Of a stretch of DNA of 64,000 nucleotides, positions 12,205 through 23,589 are shown piece by piece (within the stretch, counting starts at the first letter, position 1; each line of letters begins with the position of its first letter). A program made the translations under genes and the position numbers. A model generated the notes under the pieces. That model had not been told where the DNA came from, did not search any database, and saw only the letters and a list, made by a program, of their open reading frames with translations. Source of the DNA: Primulina eburnea (taxonomy: Eukaryota; Streptophyta; Magnoliopsida; Lamiales; Gesneriaceae); contig NC_133104.1 in the NCBI RefSeq assembly GCF_022965805.1, positions 38,980,682 to 39,044,681 on the forward strand. Direction: 5' to 3'.

Positions 12205-12371
12205 TAGTCTTGCGAATATTTATCTGTGAGATGGGTCAACCTACCGATATTCACAATAAAAAGTAATATTCTTAGCATAAAAAGTAATACTTTTTTTCAT
12301 GGATGACCCAAACAAGAGATTTGTCTCACAAAATACGATTCGTGAGACCGTCTCACACAAGTTTTTGTCCA
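12205..12371 (+). mobile_element. GAGACGGTCTCA-type MITE, copy 2
   Basis: Same orientation and core as copy 1 (GATGGGTCAACC, ATTCACAATAAAAAGTAAT, TTAGCATAAAAAGTAATAC) and ends in cgtgagaccgtctcacacaag. Confidence 0.75.
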
Positions 12372-13510
12372 TCTACATCTATACAGAACAAAGTTATCTG
12401 ACGTGACATTATTATTATTATTTGATTTACAATGTTAATTTTGTACTATAAAAAATTATTTTCTATTGATTTTTCTTAAGAATTTATTTGTTTTTTGAAT
12501 TTGAATTGGAGGAGAAGTTGATAGCAAAAAGTCCCAAAAAATTTGAATTTTTGATGTAAGTGGCTCGTTAATCCATTTATAGTTCCATCCAAACACATTT
12601 ATTCTTATTCAATCTAAATTTATTATATAATATAATAAATTAAATAAAATGCAAACGGGATAACATAAAAATGTCGGTAGCAAGATTACCTAATGAAAAT
12701 GAAACACACATTAGGTCAATCCAGTCGTAATTAACATTAAGTTTACCACATGATTAATTGATTATAAGTCTAATCCAATTAATTAATTAGTTAGCCCCCT
12801 TCCCTTTTTCCAGAAATGAAATTAACATTCCATTAATCTATCCCAAAGTGACTTGATAGATGTTATCTATACGAGTAGTATTCTTATCCACTCAGATGAA
12901 ACATGATCACTCATTCATATATAATGATTGAATAAGTGATAATGATTTATCCACTCAACAGACAGTTGATATGTTAATTGTTGTTGTTATTATTATTATT
13001 ATTATATTTATTTTGTCATCTTAAACATTAATATATAAATGTTACATATATTTTTTAAATAATAAATATAAGTGCTCGGAGTGACGCGCAAACATAGTGT
13101 ATCGTGCCAAAATATAAAAGAAACATTTATTAATTATTATTTAAATGTATTTGTTATTATTATTATTAATTTAGGGTAGCTCTATATTAAGAACTCGGCA
13201 GCCTTGTATCTCTGCATGTTAATCTTTCTCTTTTTCCTCTGATTTCTCGTCTTCTTCTACATTTGATTTTCTTCGATCCTCTCTTTCATTTTCATTAATT
13301 AATCTTAAGCACTTTTCTCTTTTCTCCGGATCTGAGCTTTCTCTTGATCAAGAAATTATCGCCTACCGAGAAAGTTGAGGAAAAACCCATACCCATTAAA
13401 TTCAAAAGATAAAGATTTTAGCTTTATCGGAAGTTTTATTTATATTTTTTTATGTTGGATTTTGTTTTGTTTCTGTTTCCTGGGGTTTCTTTGTTTTTCG
13501 GTGAAGAAAA
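12372..13510. other. AT-rich upstream region of the DUF604 gene
   Basis: Contains (att)n runs near 12410-12421, 12980-13004 and 13152-13170. A pyrimidine-rich leader from about 13210 to 13350 is probably the 5' UTR of the downstream gene. No other gene is evident. Confidence 0.4.
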
Positions 13511-16505
13511 ATGAAAGCAGCTCACAATAATTCAGACAAGTTTACGTGGGATACGGTGAGAAGCTCCGGGGCGGCCGCGATTGTGGTGGCGCCGGCTCAA
13601 AATAAGGGCTTACCCAGGTTAATGGTATGGCTTCTTTTATTCGTTTCAATTACGTACTTGGTGTACACTCTGAAACTACTTTCCTCTTCCCACAATTCTT
13701 GCGACGAGGACATTTTCATCAACCGGCGCAACAGTGTTCATATTTTCGAGCCAGTGAGCAAATTCATCTCATCATCGAACAATATCTCTATGCCGTCGCA
13801 ATTGGGCGGCGGAATCGGAAAAGTAAAAACTCGAGAAGATTTTACTGAACAAAACAGATCCGGGTTAGAACACATAGTATTCGGCATTGCAGCTTCGGCC
13901 AAGCTTTGGGATAAGCGGAAAGAGTACATTAAACTATGGTGGAAGTCTGAAAAGCAAATGCGAGGGATTGTTTGGCTTGACAGCCACGTGAAAACTTACA
14001 AAAACGAAAGCGGAAGCCTCCCAGAGTTGAGAATCTCTGGTGACACTTCCCTTTTTGCTTACAAAAATAAACGGGGCCACCGGTCAGCAATCCGTATTTC
14101 GAGGATAGTTTCAGAGACTTTAAGGTTAGGAATGGATAATGTGCGTTGGTTTGTAATGGGAGATGATGATACAGTGTTTGTTACTGATAATTTGATTAGG
14201 ATTTTAAATAAATATGATCATAATCAGTATTATTATATAGGGAGTTTGAGTGAGAGCCATTTGCAGAACATATATTTTTCTTATAGCATGGCGTATGGAG
14301 GTGGAGGTTTCGCTATAAGTTATCCTTTGGCTAAGGCTCTGGAGAAGATGCAGGATAAGTGTATTCAGAGATATCCTGGATTGTATGGTTCTGATGATAG
14401 AATGCAGGCTTGCATGGCTGAACTTGGGGTTCCACTTACCAAAGAACTTGGTTTTCACCAGGTGAATTTATCATCTTTTCCTTGATTTTATATTTTTTTC
14501 CTCCCCTTGTGGCTGTTTATATTTTGGCTTTCCCCTGTTTTTGGATGGCTTTTTATTCTTTTGATTTTTATGGATTCGTTGGTTTTTCGGCTTAATTTAT
14601 TTGGCGTTTGCCGACAGTGCATTTGGTAGTGGTACTGGAAATCTGTAAGGTTTTGTTGCGGGATAGTTGTTGAATTAGTGGAGATCCTGATTTTTGTTGG
14701 TCTTCCTAGAACTGTTCAATGTGAGACTGAAAGTTTTATCCTTTAGCTAAAATAATATGAAAATTGCAGCTTTGGGCCCTGCGATGTTTGAAAAATGCAT
14801 GGTGGATTGTAGGGAAATGTGTTTGTTGAAGTCTCTGGACCCCATAGCAATGGTTTTCCTGTGTTGGGGTTCCAAATTCTTAAGTCTTCTTTTTTACTTA
14901 GGGTCTTGTTATGTAAAAAAAAAATACAACTCAAGAATCCAAGGAAGTATTGAAGTGCATATGGACTACAACGAGGCGGGACCAACCAGAATTTGCTGGT
15001 TTGAGTCCATTCAAGTGTGCCCTGTCATAATCACAAGTCTGGGTTCCACTTAATCATTAATCGTGTCAATCTAGCAGTCTCAGCGGTTTGGACATGACCA
15101 TGCAACACCATTGTTTCCTCAATCCACTGAACTTATATCGTTTTATTTAATTGTTGTTTTACAGTGGTTGTTGATCATGATTGGAATTATTGTTGCTTTT
15201 GTGCAACATCATTGTTTCCTCAACCCACTGAACTTTGTCAACAAATTTTGTTTTACGTCAATGTCGTTTTAATAAATGTGGTTGTTTAATGTGATTGAGA
15301 TTATTGTTGCTTTTGTGCAGTCTCTTTCAAAAGTTTTGAAAGGTTTGTAATTATTCTAACAGTGTATTCTTGGTGTATGACAATACAGTATGATGTTTAT
15401 GGGAACTTATTTGGTCTTCTGGCTGCACACCCTGTCACGCCATTGCTTTCTTTACACCACCTAGACGTGGTTGAGCCAATATTCCCGAACGTTACTCAAG
15501 TGCAAGCTTTAAAACGGCTGAAACTTCCAATGAACCTCGACTCTGCTGGCCTGATGCAACAATCTATTTGCTATCACAAAGCAAATGACTGGACTTTATC
15601 GGTTTCTTGGGGGTTTGCTGTTCAAATCTTTCGTGGGGTTTTGTCAGCTCGAGAGATAGAGATGCCATCGAGGACTTTCTTGAATTGGTACAGAAGATCG
15701 GATTACACGGCTTACGCATTCAACACGAGGCCAGTTATGAGGAACCCTTGTCAAAAACCATTTGTTTTCTACATGTCGACGGCTAGGATGGACTCACGAA
15801 CAAAACAAACATTGAGCGAGTACACCAGACATAACGTTTCTCATCCCGTGTGCAGATGGAAAATGGCTAATCCCAGTGATATTGAGAGAGTGGAGGTTTA
15901 CAAGAAACCCGATCCACATCTATGGGACAGGGTAAGCTACATTCTCCCATCTTTAATAGCCTACGCATAATCTAACTCTCTCTGCAAACATTTTATAGCA
16001 CAAATGCTCAGTGATGCATTCTTTTCCAAATTTTACGTAATTGATCTTCAGGGATAGAAATGTAACTTTTGTTTTGCTTTTTGTGGCTTGAAAAATGTTG
16101 TCATTTTCCGTGGAAGGTCACTGTTTTTCGATTAATGGGCGTATCTGGGGAGAGGGATTATTTCGGCTAAACCCCACTTGTAATTTAATACGAAGAAAAT
16201 AACACCTCAAGAGTCAATTTTATGCTAGATTTCATTGTCGAGAACAATTTGTACCGACGACGCCATAAACTAACAGTTTAATCTGACAGCTCAGTGCCTT
16301 TATGATATTAACATGTAATTTAATGTCTCTTGAATTTAGAACTTTTGATTAGTACCGTATCCAGTTTACCAATGCTGATATTGAGTTCTTTTTTCCTTTT
16401 GGGCAGTCTCCGAGGAGGAACTGTTGCCGTGTCTTGAGCTCGAACAAGAAAAGCTTGATTATGGAGGTTGGTGTATGCACGGAAGGAGAGATTAGTGAAG
16501 TATGA
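13511..16505 (+). CDS. DUF604 / Fringe-related glycosyltransferase-like protein
   Basis: Three exons, 13511-14461, 15389-15931 and 16407-16505, all in phase 0, give 1593 nt (530 residues). Layout is type II membrane: a short cytosolic N-terminus, one transmembrane helix at about residues 37-58 (LMVWLLLFVSITYLVYTLKL), a variable stem, then the catalytic-like domain. That domain holds HIVFGIAASAKLWDKRKEYI, the nucleotide-sugar/metal DDD motif in WFVMGDDDTVF, the Gly-rich MAYGGGGFAISYPLAK, and YGSDDRMQACMAELGVPLT. Exon 2 carries the C-terminal DUF604 part (YGNLFGLLAAHPVTPLLSLHH, WTLSVSWGF, FNTRPVMRNPC). This is the plant Fringe-like family related to GT31, expected in the Golgi; donor and acceptor are unknown. 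All motifs are intact, so the gene appears functional. Start chosen as the first ATG after a pyrimidine-rich leader. Confidence 0.93.
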
Positions 16506-17920
16506 TATCGGAATGCTAACTATATTAACTTGAACCTCTTGCGACCCGGCTGGCTCTATTTCTTGATTCTCCATGTTCACCTGTTGAAAACTTGTCGGCA
16601 CATTCAATTCCCCGAGGAAGAAGGTTTGGGAAGAATCAACGTAAAGTGTTGCTAGAAATGTTTTCTATATTTGGTTCTTGAAAATCAATGTGATAATGAA
16701 TTTCGAAACTCGTAGGTCCGAGTTCCGATCCACTGAATTGAATGTAATTTAATCCTTCTAATTATAGAATCCCCTTTATTCAATTATATCATGGAATCCC
16801 ATTTGATGAAAAATAATGGGGGCATTATGAGGTAGAGTTTTGGTCAAAATCTCATTAATGGAAGCGGCACCCATCGGATGATTCGACAAAAACTTGTATT
16901 GTCGGCATTTATCGTTTAAATAATTAATTTCCAATGGAAAAGGCTAGATATATAGCACGTACCTACCACCTCTTTTATTTTATGTTATTTTGTTGATGTA
17001 ATTGAATAATTTTGAAGTCTATATTTCACTCTATTTATCTAATTTTGTATTATTTGTTTTACAAATGTTTTTCATTTAAAGTTTGCTCTTGTCCTGTGCT
17101 GCAAATTATTTGCTAGAACTGTTGTAGCTTTTGTTTCCTATTTCTTAATTGAGCCAGGTTGGTTGGACTGGTTGAGTCCCAATGATAATTTGGGTACGTA
17201 CCTTATAGGTTGACTTTCAAAACTGGATGTCATTGATTAAGCTGTCAGTAAAGTAGAGAATTAATTAAATTTATAAATTGTGAATAAGTGTGGTTTTAAA
17301 AAAATCTTAATAGGATAGATAATACACATTTCTTTCCAAAATTAATGGAGACAAGAGTATTCAAACATATTTTTATTTATTTAATAAAATATCATAATCT
17401 CTTTAGATGAGTCAAAATCATCATGAGACCCTTTGAGAGTTTGATTAAATTAAGGGAGTGTTGCACAATTTTTATTTTATAGAAGTGATTAAATTTATAG
17501 AATATGAAGAAATAGTTGTAATCAGAAGTGTGTACTGTTCGAAAACAGAAGTAAAAAACTGAAAAACTGAAGTGAGAGTGTTTCATAAATAATTGATTCT
17601 AATATAATTAACTTGTTTTTATAATTTTTTTAAAAACAGAATCAACATACCACCAGCTTTTACATTTTAATTAAAATAATCTGAAGCTAACTCATAATCT
17701 GGATTGAAGAAATAGACAAAATTGATTTTTTAAATCCAAATACCTAGAATCACTTTTTTAGCGATTGTAAACATTCCTTAAGCAGAAGCTAACATAAAAT
17801 CCAGGGTTAAGAAATATGATAAATTGATTTTTTTACGTAACTATTGAATAATCGCTTTGTTTTAGAGATTGCAAACACTCCGTGAGCATATAAAATTATG
17901 CCTTGTTGAAATGCTTAGGG
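16506..17920. other. 3' flank and AT-rich intergenic
   Basis: The first part is the likely 3' UTR of the DUF604 gene. The rest has no supported ORF, and no repeat boundary could be fixed. Confidence 0.35.
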
Positions 17921-17937
17921 GGGAAAAATAGCAAACA

Positions 17938-18255
17938 TCCCGGTATACCGCACTTACTGCACCGCAAAATACCGCACATACCTAATTTAACGATATACTG
18001 TAATTTTGGGTACAATATACAGAAATTTTCGGTATCGGTATAACATTCAAAAAAATTTGGTAGATATGAATAACACCATTTTTTTAATTTCAATATAGAC
18101 GGTATTATACTAATATCGTACCGAAATTTCGGTATATCGATTTTTTTTTTGTAAGAATGGTACGAAATTTCGGTAGAGTCGTTTGGTATTTATTTTTCAC
18201 TATCGGAAATTTTCTATACGATATAGAATATTTTTTTGGAAAACTCTGTATACCT
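17938..18255. repeat. cggtat-rich repetitive block
   Basis: Many copies of CGGTAT / ATACCG and GAAATTTCGGTA in both orientations (for example GGTATACCGCACTT, ACCGAAATTTCGGTATATCG). It looks like a short non-autonomous element or its remnant; no target duplication was found and the class is unknown. Confidence 0.4.
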
Positions 18256-18729
18256 TATTGAACCAGGCTTAGAAATGCAATTGAGCTTGTTCCCGACAAA
18301 AAAATTGTAGAAGAATTATAGGCATGCGTGCTTTATGAATTATGATTACGATTTACGAACAAAGTCTTTTTAATACACAAAGATAGGTCTATTCTCTTCC
18401 CAATGAATAAACATGGCCTAATTTCACCCCCGCCTCAATGCTTTTATATCAGTTTCTTTCATTGTTGAACTAACTGAATATTAAAGCTAACCTACTGAAT
18501 TGAACTAACTCTTCGAAGAACGTTGCAAGGTAGATAAAATGTCTGAATCATATGTTTCTGCTATTTTCTAGAGCTTTTATTTAACTGGTAAGCAGAGGTA
18601 GAAAAAGAATCTGTCGGAGCAAAATAAACCTACGTAACAAAAAATCACAAGGAATATTTTTGTGGCACCGTACGTAGTCATCAACTATCATTTTGGTACA
18701 GTCTCATATACTTGGTTTCATAATTAATG

Positions 18730-18834
18730 GACAAAAACTTGTGTGAGATGGTTTCACATGTCGTATTTTGTGAGACGTATCTCTTATTTGGGTCATCCAC
18801 GAAAAAATATTATTTTTTATATTAAGAATATTAC
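18730..18834 (-). mobile_element. GAGACGGTCTCA-type MITE, copy 3, left half
   Basis: Starts acaaaaacttgtgtgaga and carries the family core in reverse orientation (TATTTGGGTCATCCACGAAA), then stops at attac, where the Tat-like LTR element begins. The right half resumes at 22691. Confidence 0.8.
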
Positions 18835-19071
18835 TGATGCCCCCAAAGGAACCCGGGCCCGGGTATAGACCCTGACCCGGAAGGTTCTCGAACTCGGACA
18901 AGATCAGAACGGGGAGAAGATATCGAAGTACAATTACCTTCAGTGAGCCGGTGTGAAAAAAGGATCCCGGATCTTCAGACGCCCGGCGAGTTGTGCATTC
19001 AATTGTCAGAAGAATTCCCAATGAACCACTTGGCGAGCCACCACCCGGGGAGTAATCAGCCACTACCCGGG
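18835..19071 (+). repeat. Truncated 5' LTR of the Tat-like element
   Basis: Matches 21872-22108 of the 3' LTR almost exactly. The two copies part immediately after CCACTACCCGGG: the left continues ggaggcgg, the right ataaaaac. This is the deletion junction. Confidence 0.85.
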
Positions 19072-19073
19072 GG

Positions 19074-19414
19074 AGGCGGATCTCCTCGGCAGATTTGGCT
19101 CGGAGGGAGCTCACCATGGTAGAAAACCATGGCAAGGGGCCAGAATCAGCAGCCCGGGCGGGAGAAGGAACAGCCCGGGCTGAGGGTTTCGAAGAAGTTG
19201 CCTTCTTCTTTTTCTTATGGGGGCGGGAAGGCCCAGCCCCGTGAGAAGTTTTGAATTTTTTGAGGGGAGGAGGAGAAGGAGTTGGATTCTGAGGGCGAAA
19301 AGTGGAAACAGGGGAGGCAGAAATCGGTGGACTATCGCGCAGGGCCTCGGACTCGAATTCCGAAGAGCCCTGGTAGATATTACCCGAAGTAGAAGAAGTA
19401 TGGGAGGAAGACAT
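19074..19414 (-). CDS. Antisense ORF 1 of the Tat-like element, truncated
   Basis: Starts MSSSHTSSTSGNIYQ at 19414. It is Ser/Pro/Lys-rich and contains PSPPPLKKFKT and a basic run HKKKKKATSSK that looks like a nuclear localisation signal, then WFSTMVSSLRAKSAEE. Native coding ends at about 19074, where the deletion has fused it to LTR sequence; the open frame continues by chance through the LTR and into the flanking MITE to 18704. A TATA-like CCTATATATACC lies upstream at about 19563-19551. Function unknown; it resembles the low-complexity N-terminus of plant retroelement-borne proteins. It is not a complete protein. Confidence 0.5.
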
Positions 19415-19851
19415 AATGATAGAAAGGGGAACTTACGCGAGTTTGGAAGAGAAGTGGTGGTGTGAACGCCGGGAACTGATCGGAAGAAGGGCAAAGCTGC
19501 AGACGCGAAGGTTTAGTGAATGAGCGAAAGTGGTGAAGGGTTAGGGGAGGAGGTATATATAGGAGTAGGAAAACGATCTGGGCCGTAGATCTAGCCGTGA
19601 TCCGAAGGTCCACATTGGTTCAGAAAAATACACCCGGATCACGGATCTCCGCCGTTGATCTGGATGGATATGAACGATCAGATTCGCCTCGTAAGTCGTA
19701 CCAGGCATGTGAAAGGACATGTAATCATGAAGGTGTCAGACTTATCGGATCCTCGGAAGACGGAACGTTACCGACCGTTGGGAGGAGAGAGAAGGGCACG
19801 TGTCATCATGGCAGTGTACTTAGTATTCAAAAAAGATAACCGGCATGATAT

Positions 19852-20077
19852 TTTAAACCCGGGAGGTCTGAGGCCCCGGCATATTATGTTAAGCCCGGAA
19901 GGTTTAAGGCCCCGGCATATTATTTTAAGCCCGGGAGGTTTGAGGCCCCGTCATATATATTAAGCCCGGGAGGTTTGAGGCCCCGGCATGTTATTTTAAA
20001 CCCGGGAGGTTTGAGGCTCCGGTATATTATGTTAAGCCTGGGAGAGTTTAAACCCCGGCATTTTATCTTAAAAACGG
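19852..20077. repeat. Tandem repeat, about six units of 36-39 bp
   Basis: Unit of the form TTAAGCCCGGGAGGTTTGAG followed by GCCCCGGCATATTAT. About six diverged copies lie between antisense ORF 1 and ORF 2; degenerate copies of the same motif recur near 20868-20945 between ORF 2 and ORF 3. Confidence 0.9.
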
Positions 20078-20126
20078 GAAAAACTTGAAGGAAGTACACA
20101 AGCAAAGTGCGCAAAGTAAAATTTTA

Positions 20127-20555
20127 TTAATAGAATCGGTGAAATATTGCAGTGGCCAGCCTAGAGCCTACATGATCCTCCCACTCCGACATCCAGCTAT
20201 GCAGCTCAGGGAAGGGAAGGTTGGCAAAGGACTCGGTAGCAGCAAGCTTGTGCAGCTGTTTCCACTCCTTCCGCAGCATTGCCTGCAGCAGAACTTGATC
20301 AGTGGCTAGCTCGGCCACGTGCGTCACATAAAATATCTGTTTGTATCTCCTGGCCAGTGCTCTCTGTGGCCTGGTGAAAGCCAAACCATCTTGGAATGAT
20401 TGCACAAGATTATGAATCTTATGCCAAGTGGACATGACTTTCGCCAGAATAAACTCCTCGATGGTCCTCTTCAACGACTCTAAATGAGCACGCGTAGAGG
20501 GTGGCAAGTGGCCATACGGGCTGCTGCTGACAGTAGTTTCGCTTGAACTCGGCAT
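20127..20555 (-). CDS. Antisense ORF 2 of the Tat-like element
   Basis: An intact 142-residue ORF from ATG at 20555. The N-terminus is Ser-rich (MPSSSETTVSSSP). The rest is helical and charged, with HVAELATDQVLLQAMLRKEW, then KQLHKLA and a tail ending HSWMSEWEDHVG. The MLRKE...L...SF pattern recurs in antisense ORF 3, so the two are paralogues. A TATA box (CTATAAATAC, 20600-20591) lies about 36-45 nt upstream. There is no recognisable enzyme motif. Such ORFs are known only as accessory antisense ORFs of Tat-type elements, with undefined function. Confidence 0.55.
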   Translation of the reverse strand: MPSSSETTVSSSPYGHLPPSTRAHLESLKRTIEEFILAKVMSTWHKIHNLVQSFQDGLAFTRPQRALARRYKQIFYVTHVAELATDQVLLQAMLRKEWKQLHKLAATESFANLPFPELHSWMSEWEDHVGSRLATAIFHRFY

Positions 20556-21101
20556 GTTGAAACGATTGCTCTCACTTCGCCTTCATCTACGTATTTATAG
20601 GCAGAGGGTAGGTAGTCTGGAGGAAGCCGAAAAGTTTCCGACCATGCGAAACGAATCCGCATTTATGGAGGAGAGAGATTAATCGCAACCGTTGGCTTAA
20701 GCACACGTGTATGGTCAGGAAACGCCTCGTAAATTGTTCCGAGCAGTCGAAGGGACGTGAACAAATATCAATGTCGCAGTGTCATCATTGCCTCGGGAAA
20801 TGAAACGTCCCTCGATAGGATTTTAATGTTAAGAATCAGAATGGTTTGGTTGTGACACCATACCAGGGGTCGGGAAGTCTTAAGTCCCCGGCATTTTGTG
20901 AAGCCCGGGAAACATGAGTCCTCGGTATTTTGCGAGGCCCCGGCGTTTGTGTTAATGTATCGGGAGGTATTAAGTTCGGGAGTTCTAGTGAGTCATTTCA
21001 TCAGATAATTGTATGCAATCCGTGATATACGTATCAATTAATGGATTTAAAATTGTCGTATCCAAGCAGTGACAAAGAAGGAAACTGAGATAAATTTTTA
21101 T

Positions 21102-21521
21102 TTAACCGTATACATTGGCACGTACTACATCGTCATATTTCTCTTCTATGACAATTATGCGTATCTTCAACCAAGCAGACAGCGGGAGAGTGGAGCCTTG
21201 CATGAAGCTGGGAGAACCGAGAATGTTCTTCAGGAGCTTCAATTCCTTCCGAAGCATCAGCTGATATACATGACCATCCGTGAAGATGTCCACCCACTCA
21301 GCTATGTGTAGTTGTTTGCGCATTTTCTTTAGTTTGGATACCAGGGCAGGGGTGGTGGCTTCCCCAGAATCATAGAGAAGTTTCAGTTCTTGAAGCTCTT
21401 CCCAATAGCCGAGAACTTCGTTAAGCGCTTCGTCTTCTATGATGGATTTTTGGACTTCCAGGTTGGGCTCCCTAAGGGCTTCGTTCATCCCTGGAGTTCT
21501 TGAGCTGCTTGCACCGGCCAT
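21102..21521 (-). CDS. Antisense ORF 3 of the Tat-like element
   Basis: Intact ORF; I start it at ATG 21521 (MAGASSSRTPGMNEALREPN) because a TATA-type run (CATATATATATGG, about 21580-21568) lies about 50 nt upstream and would sit inside the longer frame that opens at 21599. That gives about 139 residues. It is Glu/Lys/Leu-rich, helical, with LGYWEELQELKLLYDSG and VYQLMLRKELKLLKNILGSP; the last segment aligns with MLRKEWKQLHKLAATESF of antisense ORF 2. No signal peptide, no enzyme motif. An accessory retroelement protein of unknown role. Confidence 0.55.
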   Translation of the reverse strand: MAGASSSRTPGMNEALREPNLEVQKSIIEDEALNEVLGYWEELQELKLLYDSGEATTPALVSKLKKMRKQLHIAEWVDIFTDGHVYQLMLRKELKLLKNILGSPSFMQGSTLPLSAWLKIRIIVIEEKYDDVVRANVYG

Positions 21522-21854
21522 ATCTATTGAAGTAATCAGCAAGGGATAGTGGAAGGGTTGGAGGATACCATATATATATGGGAAAGAGGAGTGTATCATG
21601 ATCGTTGATTCTCGAATATATCAACGGTTGAGGTGAATATTGGAAGTTACACCGAGCAGGCGAAAAGACAGGCGTAAATATCGAGATATCATAACAGTCC
21701 TCGAAATGCTAAACATTGCGGATAAGTTTGAATTTTAAGGCTTACAACAGCATCAGCAATGGTATCCACATCTGTAGAATTCTAGAAGACTCCGCTATCA
21801 CCAGGAGAACTGTTTTTTACTAATCGGGACAGCGAGATAGACTCTAGCCCGACT

Positions 21855-21871
21855 TTTTTAGGAGGGAGTGG
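21855..21871 (+). other. Polypurine tract of the Tat-like element
   Basis: TTTTTTAGGAGGGAGTGG directly before the 3' LTR, the usual plus-strand priming site; it sets the element's orientation. Confidence 0.75.
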
Positions 21872-22690
21872 TGATGCCCCCAAAGGAACCCGGGCCCGGG
21901 TATAGACCCTGACCCGGAAGGTTCTCGAACTCGGGCAAGATCAGAACGGGGAGAAGATATCGAAGTACAATTACCTTCAGTGAGCCGGTGTGAAAAAAGG
22001 ATCCCGGATCTTCAGACGCCCGGCGAGTTGTGCATTCAAATGTCAGAAGAATTCCCAATGAACCACTTGGCGAGCCACCGCCTGGGGAGTAATCAGCCAC
22101 TACCCGGGATAAAAACTTCCCGGTCCGAGAAGTACCTCAGAGGCACCCGGGTGGGAAACACCCGGGAAAGAGACACATTCTCTCCCTGATCACCACGTCT
22201 TCCGGACATCGCGGAGCTCATTCTCCCACGTTCCATGACCAGGTCAACTCTTAGTACGTGGCCCACTACTTTGCAACGTGGCCCATGACCCCGAATCATG
22301 GACCACCATCCGAACTTTGCGGGCAAGTTATCTACCAGCTTCATCTATAAATACCCTCCGTTGGTATTTCAGAAGAGGGGGGTCTCTTCTCTTTTCTTAC
22401 TCACAAGCACTCACGAACACTTATTTTCTCCAAGTTTTCCTTTGCGTGCATTACTGACTTGAGCGTCGGAGTGGATACGCCGGAATAACTTCCGGCGCCT
22501 CCCTAACGTTATGTGATTTCAGGATTACTACGCAAGTCATCCCGGTTGTTACCCTTCAGGTGACAGGGAACTCAACTGGCCCAGATTACTAGCAACTTAC
22601 ACTGAAAAATATTCAATCGCACGTACATCCACGCATCCGACTTGGCAAATTGCACGCCCGGCTACTACCCGATTTGCCCGGTTCGGATCA
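21872..22690 (+). repeat. Complete 3' LTR of the Tat-like element
   Basis: 819 bp, TGATGCCCCC to CGGATCA. A TATA box (CTATAAATACC, about 22345-22355) is followed by a leader and the block TTGAGCGTCGGAGTGG...CCGGAATAACTTCCGGCG near 22460-22500. That block, with small changes, also occurs in the retroelements at 27727 and at about 36325. Confidence 0.88.
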
Positions 22691-22768
22691 ATTACTTTTT
22701 GTTGTGAATATCGATAAGGTTGACCCATCTCATAGATAAAGATTTGTGAGATCGTCTTATGAGAGACA
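22691..22768 (-). mobile_element. GAGACGGTCTCA-type MITE, copy 3, right half
   Basis: Resumes with attac, then TTTTTGTTGTGAATATCG, GGTTGACCCATCTCA and a terminal tgagatcgtcttatga. Together with 18730-18834 it reconstructs one MITE. Confidence 0.8.
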
Positions 22769-23589
22769 TACTCTAATTAATATCGAGTCAAATTAATGTG
22801 TATGATTGATTACAAGAGTTGCAAGACGATAAAAGTATCAAGAGAAAAATTACTCGGAATAATGATTATCTGATATTGAAAGAACAATCGAAATATTAGG
22901 TCTGAGGTACATTTTAAAATACTCAAGTTACACTACTACCATCAAAGATCATTTTTTGATATTAGAAAGGGTTGAAATTATAATTAATATTCAAATCATG
23001 GGACTTGGTTTAGTTTGTAATTGTCGATTTTAATTATATTGAAATTTAACATGAAATTCACCTTTCGCCTCCTCACATTTAACATGTCAATTATGGTAGA
23101 TTCCCGTAGGGTAAGTTGTCATCTTGAAGTGAATATTTAATATGCTTCACAATTTAATATAACAAGAAAAAACTTTTAAGTTCCCAAAAAAAATTGGAAC
23201 CCTGAATTTTATTAGAGCCACAAAAGTTTCATCATTAGCTTGCATGGTTACTACCAGCTAGCCACTAACCGACACCGTTTGAGTGTATTAAAAATAAAGA
23301 GAAAAAACATGTGTCGTATCAGTTTGATACTCAATATTATATGTGATGAAACAAATCAAAATTTGTCACCTCAATGATGAACACATATATTGATATGATA
23401 AGTAGACATCGTATCGAAACCGTACAATCTAGTATTTATTATATATATTCATACCACATGCATGAAGTTTAAGTTTACTACTTCCATCACAAACCCTTTT
23501 TTTCTTAAACTCCGGCTATATTAAATACATCGACAAAACATAAATACTTTTCGAGTTTTTTCCCCATAAAAAAAGGATAAAAAAAGAAG
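22769..23589. other. Intergenic, 3' flank of the BEL1-like gene
   Basis: AT-rich; the part nearest 23590 should hold the 3' UTR of the minus-strand BEL1-like gene. No further gene seen. Confidence 0.35.

Larger units (their letters stand above)
18835..22690 (+). mobile_element. Tat-like LTR element, internally deleted, TSD attac
   Basis: Bounded by TGATGCCCCC...GGTTCGGATCA and a perfect 5-bp duplication, attac, at 18830-18834 and 22691-22695. The 3' LTR is complete (21872-22690). The left LTR keeps only its first 237 bp (18835-19071), then joins internal sequence. A polypurine tract (AGGAGGGAGTGG, ending at 21871) abuts the 3' LTR, which fixes orientation as plus. There is no gag, protease, RT or integrase. 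Instead, three ORFs lie antisense to the element, as in the antisense ORFs known between pol and the 3' LTR of Tat/Ogre/Retand gypsy elements. The best reading is a Tat-lineage element that lost everything from the middle of its 5' LTR through pol. The left and right LTR segments differ at about 4 of 237 positions. Confidence 0.82.

Noticed and set aside
18704..19414. 236-codon minus-strand ORF as one protein
   Set aside because: The second half is LTR and MITE sequence joined by a deletion; only 19414-19074 can be native.
19655..19963. 102-codon plus-strand ORF with repeated RPRHI
   Set aside because: Product of the 36-39 bp tandem repeat, not a gene.
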